From NCBI RefSeq assembly GCF_008929045.1, contig NZ_VFAH01000010.1, forward strand, positions 62,001-126,000: DNA of 64,000 bases. Reading direction: 5' to 3'. This stretch comes from Noviherbaspirillum aerium. GTDB taxonomy: Bacteria > Pseudomonadota > Gammaproteobacteria > Burkholderiales > Burkholderiaceae_D. The notes below the pieces were generated by a model. The model ran no database searches and was not told where the DNA came from. It was given only the letters and a program-made list of their open reading frames with translations. Shown piece after piece: positions 8,769 to 17,364 of this stretch (its first letter is position 1; each line of letters opens with the position of its first letter). The position numbers and the translations under genes were made by a program.

Positions 8769-10544
8769 TTGAAAACAAAACTCACTGCTCTCGCGCTCGG
8801 CATCAGCCTTGCGTACGCTGCATCGCCCGCTTTCGCTCAAGCCACGATCACTTCCACCGGTTCGGGCAATGATGCCTACATCGAGCAGAACGCATCGTCT
8901 TCCGCATCCGCATCGATCAACCAGGCCGGCAACGGCAACCGTGCCGGCGTGCCCGGCGCAACGCCGAGCGACCCCGCTTCCGTGCCGGGCATCCTGCAGA
9001 AGAACAGCACTTCCGTGGCTGCCGCAATCAGCCAGTCGGGCAACAGCAATGTCGCCGGCGTCACGCAGGACTCCGCTTCCAACAGCGCGGCAAGCGTCAG
9101 CCAGTCCGGCACGGCCAATGAAGCCGCCGCATCGCAGACCGGCAACAACCAGAATGCATCGGTATCCCAGTCCGGCAACATCAACAAGGCATCCGTGACC
9201 CAGAGCGGCGCCAACCAGACCGCCACCGTGACGACTTCCAACTCGACCAACGGCCAGGTCACTGTGTTCCAGGCCGATGGCGTCGTGGCAGGCAACACTG
9301 CCACCGTGCTGCAGGATGGCGTTACCAACCAGACCGCCACCGTCAACCAGTTCGGCAACGGCCAGACCGCTTCCCTGACACAGAACGCCGGCAGCCGCGA
9401 AGGCAGCGCCTCGGTCAACCAGTCCGGCGCCGGCAACACGGCCACCGTGCTGCAGACCAATACCTGGTTCAGCAACGCGTCCGTCACGCAGCAGGATTCC
9501 TCCAACACCGCCACCGTGACCCAGGGCGGCCTGGCCGACTACAGCACCGCGACCGTGTTCCAGTCCGGCACAGACCAGACTGCCACCGTCAGCCAGAGCG
9601 GCGCGACCTACTTCCCGGGCGGCGCGATCTCCAAGGGGCTGTTCCAGGCAACCGTGAACCAGACTGCCGGTGCCGCCAACAAGGCTGCCGTGACCCAGTC
9701 CAACGGCTACCAGAGCACCGCACTGGTGAACCAGAACGGCACCTACAACCAGCAGGCCACCGTCACCCAGACCGGCGACAACCAGAATGCGGTCGTGACC
9801 CAGAACAGCGGTTCCAAGGATGGCAGCGCGACCGTGACGCAGTCCGGCAACGGCAGCACCGCCAACGTCCTGCAGACCAACACCTGGTCGAGCACAGCAT
9901 CGGTAACGCAGTCCGGTTCGGTCCAGACGGCAAGCGTGTCCCAGGGCGGCCTGGCTGACTTCAGCAAGGCTGCCGTCGAGCAGTCTGGCAACAACCAGAT
10001 CGCCTCCGTGCACCAGAGCGGCGGCACCGTATCCGCCGGCAACGGCGTGGTGCAGGGCCTGTTCGAAGCCACGGTGACCCAGTCCGGCAGCAGCAACATC
10101 GCCGGCGTCAGCCAGACCAACGGCTACAAGGATGTGGCATCGGTCACGCAGAACGGCTCGTTCCAGACGGCATCCGTGTTCCAGAACGGCGGCAACAGCA
10201 GCAAGGCCGTCATCGCGCAGGATGGCACGCTTAACAGCGCTTCGGTCGCGCAAAACAATGCCTCCAGCTCGCTGGCGAAAATCACCCAGAACGGCAACCA
10301 CAATGATGCCGCGATCACCCAGGGCGGTTCCCTGCTGACAGCCTCGGTTGCGCAGACAGGCGACTGGAACTATGCGAACATCGCCCAGTCCGGCAACGGC
10401 AACCTGGCGAACATCGCTCAGGCTGGCGACGGCACCAGCTACGCTGCACGCAACACTGCGGCGATCCTGCAGACCGGCAACGGCCATGTCGCAGCAATCA
10501 CGCAGACCGGCAACACCAACCACGCAGCCATCTGGCAGCATTGA
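8769..10544 (+). CDS. csgA: very long curlin-repeat fibre subunit (CsgA-like)
   Basis: Secreted amyloid subunit of 591 residues, against about 150 in the enterobacterial CsgA. The start is TTG at 8769 with a strong AGGAGA at 8758-8763. The signal peptide is MKTKLTALALG followed by a hydrophobic core cut near AFAQA. The mature chain is almost wholly short beta-strand units ending in Q (VTQSGN, VSQSGN, VLQTNT); I count about 44, roughly 22 two-strand curlin repeats, versus 5 in E. coli CsgA. Two adjacent blocks of about 140 residues are copies of each other (9354-9773 and 9774-10187). No anchor or C-terminal domain is present, and a terminator follows. Confidence 0.9.
   Translation: MKTKLTALALGISLAYAASPAFAQATITSTGSGNDAYIEQNASSSASASINQAGNGNRAGVPGATPSDPASVPGILQKNSTSVAAAISQSGNSNVAGVTQDSASNSAASVSQSGTANEAAASQTGNNQNASVSQSGNINKASVTQSGANQTATVTTSNSTNGQVTVFQADGVVAGNTATVLQDGVTNQTATVNQFGNGQTASLTQNAGSREGSASVNQSGAGNTATVLQTNTWFSNASVTQQDSSNTATVTQGGLADYSTATVFQSGTDQTATVSQSGATYFPGGAISKGLFQATVNQTAGAANKAAVTQSNGYQSTALVNQNGTYNQQATVTQTGDNQNAVVTQNSGSKDGSATVTQSGNGSTANVLQTNTWSSTASVTQSGSVQTASVSQGGLADFSKAAVEQSGNNQIASVHQSGGTVSAGNGVVQGLFEATVTQSGSSNIAGVSQTNGYKDVASVTQNGSFQTASVFQNGGNSSKAVIAQDGTLNSASVAQNNASSSLAKITQNGNHNDAAITQGGSLLTASVAQTGDWNYANIAQSGNGNLANIAQAGDGTSYAARNTAAILQTGNGHVAAITQTGNTNHAAIWQH
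9354..10187 (+). repeat. duplicated 11-strand super-repeat inside the curlin gene
   Basis: Block 1 spans 9354-9773 (140 codons) and block 2 spans 9774-10187 (138 codons). They share the same order of landmarks: GS(R/K)(E/D)GSA, NVLQTNTW or TVLQTNTW, QGGLAD(Y/F)S, a longer loop ending in GLF(Q/E)ATV, then NGY. Each covers 11 strand units. The DNA has diverged, so the duplication is not recent. Confidence 0.85.
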
Positions 10545-10601
10545 TCGGATAGCCGCGCAACCGATGTCCGGCGGCGCGGCGCTCTGAACAGCAAAGCGGA
10601 G

Positions 10602-10630
10602 AAGGCGGACAGATGCTGTCCGCCTTTTTT
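10602..10630 (+). terminator. intrinsic terminator after the curlin gene
   Basis: Perfect 9-bp stem GGCGGACAG / CTGTCCGCC (10604-10612 with 10616-10624), 3-base loop, then six T. It can extend to 11 bp with the flanking AA/TT. It separates the curlin genes from the CsgH-like gene. Confidence 0.9.
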
Positions 10631-10653
10631 GCATCAGTGACAGGGGGAACTGA

Positions 10654-10983
10654 ATGATGACGATGACTTCCGACGCGGATCTGCAAGTCTGGCTGGATAC
10701 CCATGCCAACCAGGGGCAGATGCGGATCGTGCCGTATGTGAAAAGCATGAAGGATGTGCTGCTGGAATTCAGGATGCAGGTCGTCCAGCAGGGCCGCGGC
10801 GGCAATTCCCGCGTCAGCCAGCAGGGGCAGGTGCGGGTGCCGGCTGAGCAGGCCATGCCGCTGGCGCAGGTGAGTGTCGGCATGACGAACCGGGAAAGCT
10901 GCAGCGTGGAGATCAGCTTGCGCAAGGACGGGGTGGATGCGGGGGTGTACCGGTTTGATTGCCCGGAATCTGGCGGCTCTTAG
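10654..10983 (+). CDS. CsgH/CsgC-like curli chaperone, no visible signal peptide
   Basis: 109 residues resembling the small beta-sandwich curli chaperones. CsgC and CsgH family members are periplasmic and keep curlin from polymerising inside the cell. The QVVQQGRGGNSRVSQQGQVRV stretch with following AQVSVGM is the part that matches best. A ribosome site GGGGAA precedes the ATG at 10654, and a TGA in the same frame immediately before it rules out an N-terminal extension. The product starts MMTMTSDADLQVW and has no hydrophobic leader, which is odd for this family. It follows the curlin terminator and so may have its own promoter or depend on read-through. Confidence 0.6.
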   Translation: MMTMTSDADLQVWLDTHANQGQMRIVPYVKSMKDVLLEFRMQVVQQGRGGNSRVSQQGQVRVPAEQAMPLAQVSVGMTNRESCSVEISLRKDGVDAGVYRFDCPESGGS

Positions 10984-11086
10984 AGAGTTCAGGACTCCGT
11001 GTCGCCCGAATAGTGGGAAGGGGAGGTTGACTGTTTTTCAATGATATTGATACTCTTTCAACTTGTTCAATGTTGAGGGCGTAGAA

Positions 11087-11176
11087 ATGGGTTTCACCGA
11101 CGCAGTCACGACAGCAGTGAAGGAAACGGCTTCCGCTGCCTACAGTAGTGACTGGCGCCGTCCAACCTCTCGTTAA
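11087..11176 (+). CDS. possible 29-codon reading frame (weak)
   Basis: ATG at 11087 preceded by GAGGG, running to TAA at 11174-11176, product starting MGFTDAVTTAVKE. It ends 13 bases before the DUF6402-like gene and could be a leader peptide, the decayed 5' part of that gene, or chance. Confidence 0.2.
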   Translation: MGFTDAVTTAVKETASAAYSSDWRRPTSR

Positions 11177-11189
11177 GAGGAGAGATAAT

Positions 11190-11441
11190 GTGAGCCATCA
11201 AGTTGAGATCACGCATCTTCATTTCTACATTCGTGACAATTACGACTTCACCAGCGATGCTGAACCGCTTGGGCATTGGGGACGCGATGGCGCCAGCCGT
11301 CCGCCAAGCAGCGGCAAAGCTTTTGTCGAAAACAAGAGTTTCAGGGAATGGCGCGCCCGGCACGGCCGCGGCGGGGATTTTGTGGTGTTCTCGGATGTGA
11401 TGACAAAGCACCTTAAACGACCTCTGGTGATCTTCATCTAG
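11190..11441 (+). CDS. short DUF6402-like protein (C-terminal domain only)
   Basis: 83 residues from a GTG at 11190 preceded by GAGGAGAG (11177-11184). The sequence HLHFYIRDNYDF, then GHWGRD, then FREWRARHGRGGDFVVFSDV matches what I know as the C-terminal part of DUF6402 proteins. Those are usually around 300 residues and occur near type VI secretion or polymorphic-toxin genes in Burkholderiales. Here only the last domain is present, so this is either a stand-alone domain gene or a remnant. No type VI genes are nearby. Base composition is lower in GC than the flanking genes. Confidence 0.5.
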   Translation: MSHQVEITHLHFYIRDNYDFTSDAEPLGHWGRDGASRPPSSGKAFVENKSFREWRARHGRGGDFVVFSDVMTKHLKRPLVIFI

Positions 11442-11449
11442 GAGGGGGC

Positions 11450-11863
11450 ATGCGTCGGATACTTGATCTCATCGTTCTATTGCCGACCAGTTTTCTTACG
11501 GTGTTCTGCTTTATCGGATACGCAAATGTTGTAGATACGATGAGCATGAAGATGGGGGCATTCTTCATGTACCAAGTCTTCTTCTGGATTGCTTGCACAG
11601 GCATAGCGTTGCTGTTTGTCTGTCAGGCGCTGCGCATGTTCGCTGCGCGGCGGATACTGATCATTTCCCTGTTAAGTTGCGTCGGCTTCATACTCTTTTC
11701 GGTCGCTGCCTATCCTGCGAATTACGACGACCCACGCGCGCCGCTGGCGTTGTCGCATTCGCCCCGGGAGCTTTATTCCATGTTGGCTGTGATGTTTTTA
11801 TTGCTTGTGGCCGCCGTGTTCGAGCCGCGATTGCGGAAGGTAACAATAAGGCTCAAGCATTGA
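11450..11863 (+). CDS. small integral membrane protein of unknown function
   Basis: 137 residues with about four hydrophobic helices (near 5-25, 38-60, 68-88 and 108-125) and basic ends, so an inner-membrane protein. A very strong ribosome site AGGAGGGGG lies just before the ATG. It begins 8 bases after the DUF6402-like gene and probably shares its transcript. No family recognised. It has the same lower GC as its partner, which together suggest acquired DNA. Confidence 0.6.
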   Translation: MRRILDLIVLLPTSFLTVFCFIGYANVVDTMSMKMGAFFMYQVFFWIACTGIALLFVCQALRMFAARRILIISLLSCVGFILFSVAAYPANYDDPRAPLALSHSPRELYSMLAVMFLLLVAAVFEPRLRKVTIRLKH

Positions 11864-11926
11864 TGTGTCGTACTGCCCGACAGCTTGAGCGGGTAGGGAA
11901 AGCCCGGTATTTGCGTATCGCTTCTC

Positions 11927-12084
11927 AGAGCGGATTGCAGGTGAATGGTCGGTCGCCTCGGCTTGCCCTGAACGCATGGCCGCGTTGTTCGTCGCTTGTG
12001 TGACCCGCCCACGGTGCTCCTCCCGCCTTGCCCTGCATCCCAGGGCAAACCGATTCTTCCATACGCCCACCTGCAATCCGCTCT
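11927..12084. repeat. 158-bp element bounded by 17-bp perfect inverted repeats
   Basis: AGAGCGGATTGCAGGTG at 11927-11943 recurs in reverse complement at 12068-12084 with 124 bases between. No target-site duplication is visible at the ends. It could be a miniature element remnant or a long-range RNA hairpin. Confidence 0.5.
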
Positions 12085-12203
12085 AGTACTTGGGGAAGTG
12101 GTGATGAACAGGAGAAAGGTGCCTGCTCAATCTTTCCAATGACATGACGTGCGAGTTGGAGACGTGAATTGGTATTCGGTAATAAAGACAGGCGGCGTAA
12201 ACC

Positions 12204-12241
12204 AAAAAGGCCGCAAGTCATTGATAACGACTTGCGGCCTT
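12204..12241 (-). terminator. intrinsic terminator downstream of tRNA-Met
   Basis: 13-bp perfect stem (AAGGCCGCAAGTC at 12207-12219 with its complement at 12229-12241) and a 9-base loop. On the minus strand it is followed by a T run (A at 12204-12208), 7 bases past the tRNA end. Confidence 0.85.
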
Positions 12242-12247
12242 GAATTC

Positions 12248-12324
12248 TGGTGGTGATAGGTGGACTTGAACCACCGACCCCAGCATTATGAGTGCTGTGC
12301 TCTAACCAACTGAGCTATATCACC
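12248..12324 (-). tRNA. tRNA-Met (CAU), elongator type
   Basis: 77 bases including an encoded CCA. The acceptor stem is GGTGATA/TATCACC. The anticodon stem CAGCA/TGCTG holds loop CTCATAA with anticodon CAU, and the T arm GGTGG-TTCAAGT-CCACC is intact. The variable region GGGGTC after the anticodon stem is the elongator-Met pattern, unlike the CAU tRNA at 60933. It lies between a terminator and miaA. Confidence 0.93.
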
Positions 12325-12384
12325 AAGAAGCCCGCAATTATGCTGATATCGATTACTTCTGTCAAGGTGGACGACAGGAAAACA

Positions 12385-13356
12385 TTATCGAGGCGGTTCT
12401 TTCCGGTCTGCCAAGGCTTGCCGGGTGAGTTCCAGCAGCTGCCGTCCCGTGCCCGGCGCGATGCAATCCACCACGATCCGGTCGGGCATCGAGCGTAGCC
12501 AGGTTAGCTGGCGCTTGGCAAGCTGCCTCGTTGCCGCAATGCCTTTTTCCCTCAGCTCCTCGAAGCCGACCGTGCCATCCAGATATTCCCAGGCCTGGCG
12601 GTAGCCCACGCAGCGCATCGAAGGCAGGCCGAGATGCAGGTCGCCACGTGCCCTCAGCCGCCGGACTTCCTCGAGCAGGCCGCCTTCCGCAGCCAGCATG
12701 GCATCGAAGCGCGTTGCAATGCGCGCATGCAGCACGCTGCGATCCGAAGGCTCGAGCGACAGCGGCAGCAAGTCGAAGGGCAAATCCTCCCTGGGCGCCC
12801 GTGCCAGGAGCTGCGACATCGGCTGACCGGTAAGCGCATGGATTTCCAGCGCGCGCTGGATGCGCTGCGAATCGTTCGGCTTCAGCCGCGCCGCGGTTTC
12901 CGGATCGATCGTTGCCAGTCTTGCATGCAGGGCCGGTACGCCCAGGAGGGCGGCTTCTTCGTCAAGCCGTGCGCGCAACTCCGGATCGGCCTGCGGCAAG
13001 GCGTCAATGCCGTCGCGCAGCACCTTGAAGTAGAGCATGGTGCCACCGACCAGCAGCGGCAGCTTGCCGCGGGCCGCGATCTCGGCGACCAGCCGCATTG
13101 CATCCCGCCTGAATTGCATCACGGAATAGGCATCCGCCGGATCGAGGATGTCGATCAGGTGGTGCGGTGCGGCGGCGCGCTCGGCGGCGGTCGGCTTTGC
13201 GGTGCCGATGTCCATGCCGCGATAGACCAGTGCCGAATCGACGGAAATGATCTCGGCCGGAATCTCCCGGGCGATTTCCAGGGCGGCAGCCGTCTTTCCG
13301 GAGGCCGTGGGGCCCATGATGGCTACCGCAAGCGGCTTGTTCGCGGACGGCATCAT
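12385..13356 (-). CDS. miaA: tRNA dimethylallyltransferase MiaA
   Basis: Transfers dimethylallyl from DMAPP to A37 of tRNAs reading codons that begin with U; MiaB then thiomethylates the product. 323 residues with P-loop GPTASGKT (15-22), the [18 protein letters not shown] substrate segment and [10 protein letters not shown]. Its start overlaps the stop of the upstream exporter gene by 4 bases, so it ends a minus-strand transcript with mutL and that exporter. A second in-frame ATG follows the first directly. Confidence 0.97.
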   Translation of the reverse strand: MMPSANKPLAVAIMGPTASGKTAAALEIAREIPAEIISVDSALVYRGMDIGTAKPTAAERAAAPHHLIDILDPADAYSVMQFRRDAMRLVAEIAARGKLPLLVGGTMLYFKVLRDGIDALPQADPELRARLDEEAALLGVPALHARLATIDPETAARLKPNDSQRIQRALEIHALTGQPMSQLLARAPREDLPFDLLPLSLEPSDRSVLHARIATRFDAMLAAEGGLLEEVRRLRARGDLHLGLPSMRCVGYRQAWEYLDGTVGFEELREKGIAATRQLAKRQLTWLRSMPDRIVVDCIAPGTGRQLLELTRQALADRKEPPR

Positions 13357-14567
13357 GCGGTTTTCGCCACGCCGGAAGTCATCGCGCGGACCGAAGTGAA
13401 GATGAGTGCGCCCAGGGTGCAGACAATGATGGCGAGCGGATAAAGCGTGCCGTCATGGGTGCTGCCGACAATGGTGCCGACCGCAAAGGCGATGGTCATG
13501 TAGAGCGCCCCCATCAGGCCGGCCGCCGTGCCGGCCTGCTGCGGGAACGGCGACACGGCGCCCGACTGCGCGATCGGGAAGTTGATGCCGTGCGCCAGCA
13601 TGGTCAGGAACATGGCGGCAAGCATCAGCGCCCAATGGGCGATGCCGGCGCCGACGGCAGCCAGGAAGAAAATGCCGGTGGCAAGCGACAGCGCGCTGCC
13701 GATGCGGAAGGCGCGGCCGGCGCCGATGCGCGGCAGCAGGCGGCGGCACACGATGGTGCCGCTCAGGTAGCCGCTCACGCCGAAGGCGAAGCAGTAGCCG
13801 AACCAGGCGGTCGGCACGTTGAGCACCCGGATCAGCACGAACGAGGAACCCGAGATGAAGGCAAAGATGGCGCCGTAGGACAGCGCCCCGGGGAGCGCAT
13901 GCGCCCAGAACTCGCGGGAGCCGAGCACGATGCGGTAGTTTGCCAGCAGGCCGGCAAGTTCGGTGGCTCGGGGATTGCGGTGCATGTTGGTCTCGGGCAG
14001 CCGCCACGCGCTTGCCGCCATCACCAGGGTCGAAAGCAGGCCGAGCGCAACGAAGGCGGCGCGCCAGCCGAATGCGACCTGCAGGTAGGAGCCGAGGATC
14101 GGGCCCAGCAGCGGGGCGAGCGACAGCCATGTGCTGGCGGCGGCCACGACGCGGACGCTGTGTTCCGGCGCATAGGCGTCGCGCACGATGGCGCGGGCGA
14201 TGATGACCGCGGTGCAGCAGCCGAGCGCCTGCAGGAAACGCGCCGCGATCAGCAGTTCGATCGAAGGGGACAACGCGCACAGCGCGCTGGCCAGCATGTA
14301 CATCAGCAAGCCGCACAGCAGGACCGGGCGCCTGCCGAAACGGTCGGACAGCGGTCCGATGATGAGCTGGGCGCCGCCGAAGCCGATCACGAACAGCGAC
14401 AGCGTGAGCTGCACCGTCGATGCCGGAACCGCGAACGTGGTTGCGAGGCTGGGCAGCGAGGCGAGGTAAAGGTCGGTCGAGAGCGGCTGCAGCATCATGA
14501 AGGCGATGATCAGCGGCATCAGCGGGGCGTGCGCAAACTGCGCCAGCGGTTGAGTGCGGTTGTTCAA
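13353..14567 (-). CDS. Bcr/CflA-type MFS drug exporter
   Basis: Twelve-helix major-facilitator exporter of the drug:H+ antiporter-1 (Bcr/CflA) branch. Early motif [12 protein letters not shown] and motif A ([14 protein letters not shown]) are clear. I place the start at a TTG at 14567, 4 bases after the mutL stop, giving 404 residues as is usual. An in-frame ATG at 14639 would add 24 residues and overlap mutL by 68 bases, which I think less likely. The substrate cannot be read from sequence. Confidence 0.88.
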   Translation of the reverse strand: MNNRTQPLAQFAHAPLMPLIIAFMMLQPLSTDLYLASLPSLATTFAVPASTVQLTLSLFVIGFGGAQLIIGPLSDRFGRRPVLLCGLLMYMLASALCALSPSIELLIAARFLQALGCCTAVIIARAIVRDAYAPEHSVRVVAAASTWLSLAPLLGPILGSYLQVAFGWRAAFVALGLLSTLVMAASAWRLPETNMHRNPRATELAGLLANYRIVLGSREFWAHALPGALSYGAIFAFISGSSFVLIRVLNVPTAWFGYCFAFGVSGYLSGTIVCRRLLPRIGAGRAFRIGSALSLATGIFFLAAVGAGIAHWALMLAAMFLTMLAHGINFPIAQSGAVSPFPQQAGTAAGLMGALYMTIAFAVGTIVGSTHDGTLYPLAIIVCTLGALIFTSVRAMTSGVAKTA

Positions 14568-14571
14568 GATA

Positions 14572-16467
14572 TTACTGTCCGCGCAGGAAAAGCTTGTCGA
14601 GATCGGACAGCGCCAGCTGTATCCAGGTCGGTCGGCCATGGTTGCATTGGTCGGCGCGTTCGGTGGCTTCCATCTGGCGCAGCAGCGCGTTCATTTCCGG
14701 CATGGTAAGCGTGCGGTTCGCGCGCACCGCGGTATGGCAGGCCAGGGTGCCGAGCATTTCATTGCGTCTTTCGACCAGCACGCGCGAGCCGCCGAATTCG
14801 CGGACGTCGCGCAGCACATCGCGCGCCAGCGACTGCGCATCGGCATTTTTCAGCAGCGCCGGAATGGCGCGCACGGCCAGCGTGGTCGGCGACAGCGCGC
14901 TGATGTCAAAGCCCAGGGCCTGCAAGGCTTCCCGGTTTTCCTGCACGGTGCCGACTTCCACCGGGTCCGCATGGAAGCTGACCGGGATCAGCAGGGGCTG
15001 AATCTGCAGCGCATCGGCATCCAGCGCATTTTTCAGCTGCTCGTACAGGATGCGTTCATGCGCCGCATGCATGTCGATCAGCACCAGACCCTTTTTGTTC
15101 TGCGCAAGAATGTAGATGCCATGCAGCTGCGCGAGGGCGAAGCCGAGCGGGAACTCGTGTTCGGGGAGGGACTGTGCGGGCATGGCGGGCATGGCCGGCT
15201 GCTGCGCTGTCCGTTCCTGGTCTTGAGCGCTGTAGGAAGACGCCGTGTCCGGCGCCGCGAACAGTGTAGCCGGGCCGCTTGCCGGTACCCTTTCCGCAGC
15301 TGGCGAAGAGGGCGCAAACAGGGCGCCGTAGGCCGCGGTGGACTGCGCCACGCCGCCGCCGGACGCGAAAGGCATGCTGAACTCGGTCTGCTTCTGTTCC
15401 CGCAGCCACGGCAGCACGCCGGTGGTCGCCGTCACCGGCGCCGGGGCGGCGCCGTGGGACGTGGCCGAGGTTTGCGCGAGCGCCCTGCTGACGGCATGGA
15501 AGATGAACTGATGCACCGCGCGGCCGTCGCGGAAGCGGACTTCGATTTTCGACGGATGCACATTGACGTCCACCAGCGCCGGATCGAGCTCCAGGCTGAG
15601 CACATAGCTGGGATAGCGGTCGCCGTGCAACACGTCTTGATAAGCGGCGCGCACCGCATGGGCGAGCAGCTTGTCGCGCACGAAGCGGCCGTTGACATAG
15701 AAATACTGGCTGTCCGCCCGCGCCTTAGAGGCGGTCGGCAGGCCGACGAAGCCGTGCAGGCGCAACTGGCCCGAATTCTCGTCGAGCGGCAGGCGGGCGG
15801 TGGCGAATTCCCCGCCCAGGATCATGGCGCTGCGCTTCTCGATCTCGCTGACGTTCCAGTGGTCGACCGTCTTGCCGTTGTGCGAGAGGGAAAAGGCAAC
15901 GTCGGGACGCGACAGGGCGATGCGGCGGACCACTTCGGCGCAATGGCCGTATTCGGTCTGGTCCGATTTCAGGAATTTGCGGCGCGCGGGCGTGTTGTAG
16001 TAGAGGTCCCGCACGTCGACCGTGGTGCCGAGCGCTCCGGAGGAGGGTGTTACCTGGCCGTTCTGGCTGCCGGAGATTTCCCACGCATGGGGGGCGTCGG
16101 CCGTGCGCGAGGTCAGCGTGACCTGAGCCACCGAGGCGATCGATGCCAGCGCTTCACCGCGAAAGCCGAGCGTGCCGACATGTTCGAGGTCGTCCAGGGA
16201 GGCGATCTTCGATGTCGCATGCCTGGCCAGCGCCAGCGGCATCTGGTCCGGCGGAATACCGCGCCCGTTGTCGGTGATGACGATGCGTTTGACGCCGCCT
16301 TCCTCGAGCCGTATGGTGATCTGGCTGGCGCCGGCATCGAGCGCGTTCTCCAGCAATTCCTTGACGACGGCAGCGGGACGGTCGACCACCTCGCCGGCGG
16401 CGATCTGGGAAATCAGCTGGTCGGGAAGTGCCTGGATGGGACGGGGCGGAGTATGCGGGGCATTCAT
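14572..16467 (-). CDS. mutL: DNA mismatch repair protein MutL
   Basis: GHKL ATPase that links MutS mismatch recognition to strand processing. 631 residues from the ATG at 16467 (the frame is open 24 codons further up). ATPase motifs KELLENALDAGA, DNGRGIPPDQ and GTLGFRGEALASIAS are intact. A Pro/Ala-rich linker (about 345-440) leads to the C-terminal dimerisation domain with MHAAHERILYEQLK. It carries CHTAVRANRTL near the end. First of the mutL, exporter, miaA run. Confidence 0.97.
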   Translation of the reverse strand: MNAPHTPPRPIQALPDQLISQIAAGEVVDRPAAVVKELLENALDAGASQITIRLEEGGVKRIVITDNGRGIPPDQMPLALARHATSKIASLDDLEHVGTLGFRGEALASIASVAQVTLTSRTADAPHAWEISGSQNGQVTPSSGALGTTVDVRDLYYNTPARRKFLKSDQTEYGHCAEVVRRIALSRPDVAFSLSHNGKTVDHWNVSEIEKRSAMILGGEFATARLPLDENSGQLRLHGFVGLPTASKARADSQYFYVNGRFVRDKLLAHAVRAAYQDVLHGDRYPSYVLSLELDPALVDVNVHPSKIEVRFRDGRAVHQFIFHAVSRALAQTSATSHGAAPAPVTATTGVLPWLREQKQTEFSMPFASGGGVAQSTAAYGALFAPSSPAAERVPASGPATLFAAPDTASSYSAQDQERTAQQPAMPAMPAQSLPEHEFPLGFALAQLHGIYILAQNKKGLVLIDMHAAHERILYEQLKNALDADALQIQPLLIPVSFHADPVEVGTVQENREALQALGFDISALSPTTLAVRAIPALLKNADAQSLARDVLRDVREFGGSRVLVERRNEMLGTLACHTAVRANRTLTMPEMNALLRQMEATERADQCNHGRPTWIQLALSDLDKLFLRGQ

Positions 16468-16602
16468 TGCGAAATTATACCGTCGCACCTGATTGCTTTC
16501 CCGGAGCGCGTCCCGGGCGGCCGGCTTTCCCCGCTGCAATCAATTCACGGGCAGGGAAAGCGGTGTTGGCAAGGTGCCAAGGCCTTGGCCTCAGCCCCGG
16601 TT

Positions 16603-17097
16603 TCAGGCGGCGATTTCGTCCATCAGGCCGAGTTCGGCGCTGGACATGAGCTTGTCGATGTCGACCAGGATAAGCATGCGCTCATCAATGGTGCCCAGGC
16701 CGATCAGGTGATCGGTATTCAGGGCGGTACCCATTTCCGGGGCGGGCTTGACCTGTTCCGGCGACAGGGTAATGACATCCGATACGCTGTCGACCACCAT
16801 GCCCATCACCCGGCCTGCGATGTTGAGGATGATGACGACGGTGAACTGGTCATAGGTCGGCGTGCCGAGGTTGAACTTGATGCGCATGTCGATGATCGGC
16901 ACGATGATGCCGCGCAGGTTGACCACGCCCTTGATGAACGCCGGCGCATTGGCGATGCGGGTCGGCGCTTCGTATCCACGCAATTCCTGTACTTTGAGAA
17001 TATGGATGCCGTACTCTTCCTTGCCCAGGGTGAAGGCCAGGAACTCATGCGCCGAGATGTCGGTCTGGCTGGATACCGCGGTGGTGGCTTGCATCAT
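16603..17097 (-). CDS. cheW: chemotaxis adaptor CheW
   Basis: Couples chemoreceptors to the CheA kinase. A 164-residue single CheW domain with [40 protein letters not shown] and the VVDSVSDV segment. No other chemotaxis gene is nearby, so this is a solitary copy. It could serve a main chemotaxis cluster elsewhere or another CheA-like system. The intergenic parts on either side (135 and 267 bases) show no terminator I can defend. Confidence 0.95.
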   Translation of the reverse strand: MMQATTAVSSQTDISAHEFLAFTLGKEEYGIHILKVQELRGYEAPTRIANAPAFIKGVVNLRGIIVPIIDMRIKFNLGTPTYDQFTVVIILNIAGRVMGMVVDSVSDVITLSPEQVKPAPEMGTALNTDHLIGLGTIDERMLILVDIDKLMSSAELGLMDEIAA

Positions 17098-17364
17098 GGT
17101 CGATCCTTATCTGGGGATGCATCGCAAACATGGCGACGGGGCATTTCAGTGGCCTGTTTAATTGCCTTACTGCAATAAAGAGTAGCAGATTTGCAGGGGG
17201 ATAGCGACTGTTTTGATGCGCCGGGAAACCGCCACGGCATTGGCCCCGAGCGGCCGGCGGACCGCGCCATGCGGGAGGCCGCAGCCCGGGAAGGCGTTGA
17301 TGAAACTGAAATCGATGCCGCCCGAATGCAGGTCTGATTCTCCGCATTCGGGCGTGCCGCAGTC

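Larger units (their letters stand above)
11864..12247. other. intergenic region with a 17-bp inverted repeat
   Basis: No credible gene on either strand. It contains a perfect inverted repeat (11927-11943 with 12068-12084), listed separately, and ends in the terminator of the tRNA-Met gene. Confidence 0.6.

Noticed and set aside
8880-10540. CRISPR-like regularity in the curlin gene
   Set aside because: Short repeats are coding curlin units of about 33-36 bases with varied sequence; there are no identical direct repeats with unique spacers and no cas genes.
8748-10925. 725-codon open frame on the minus strand through the curlin genes
   Set aside because: Antisense shadow. The repeated Gly/Asn/Gln/Thr codons of curlin repeats rarely give stop codons on the opposite strand. 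Its product has no sensible start, and curlin on the plus strand is beyond doubt.
14554-17178. 874-codon plus-strand frame opposite mutL and cheW
   Set aside because: Covers two unrelated real genes on the other strand and the gap between them; a shadow.
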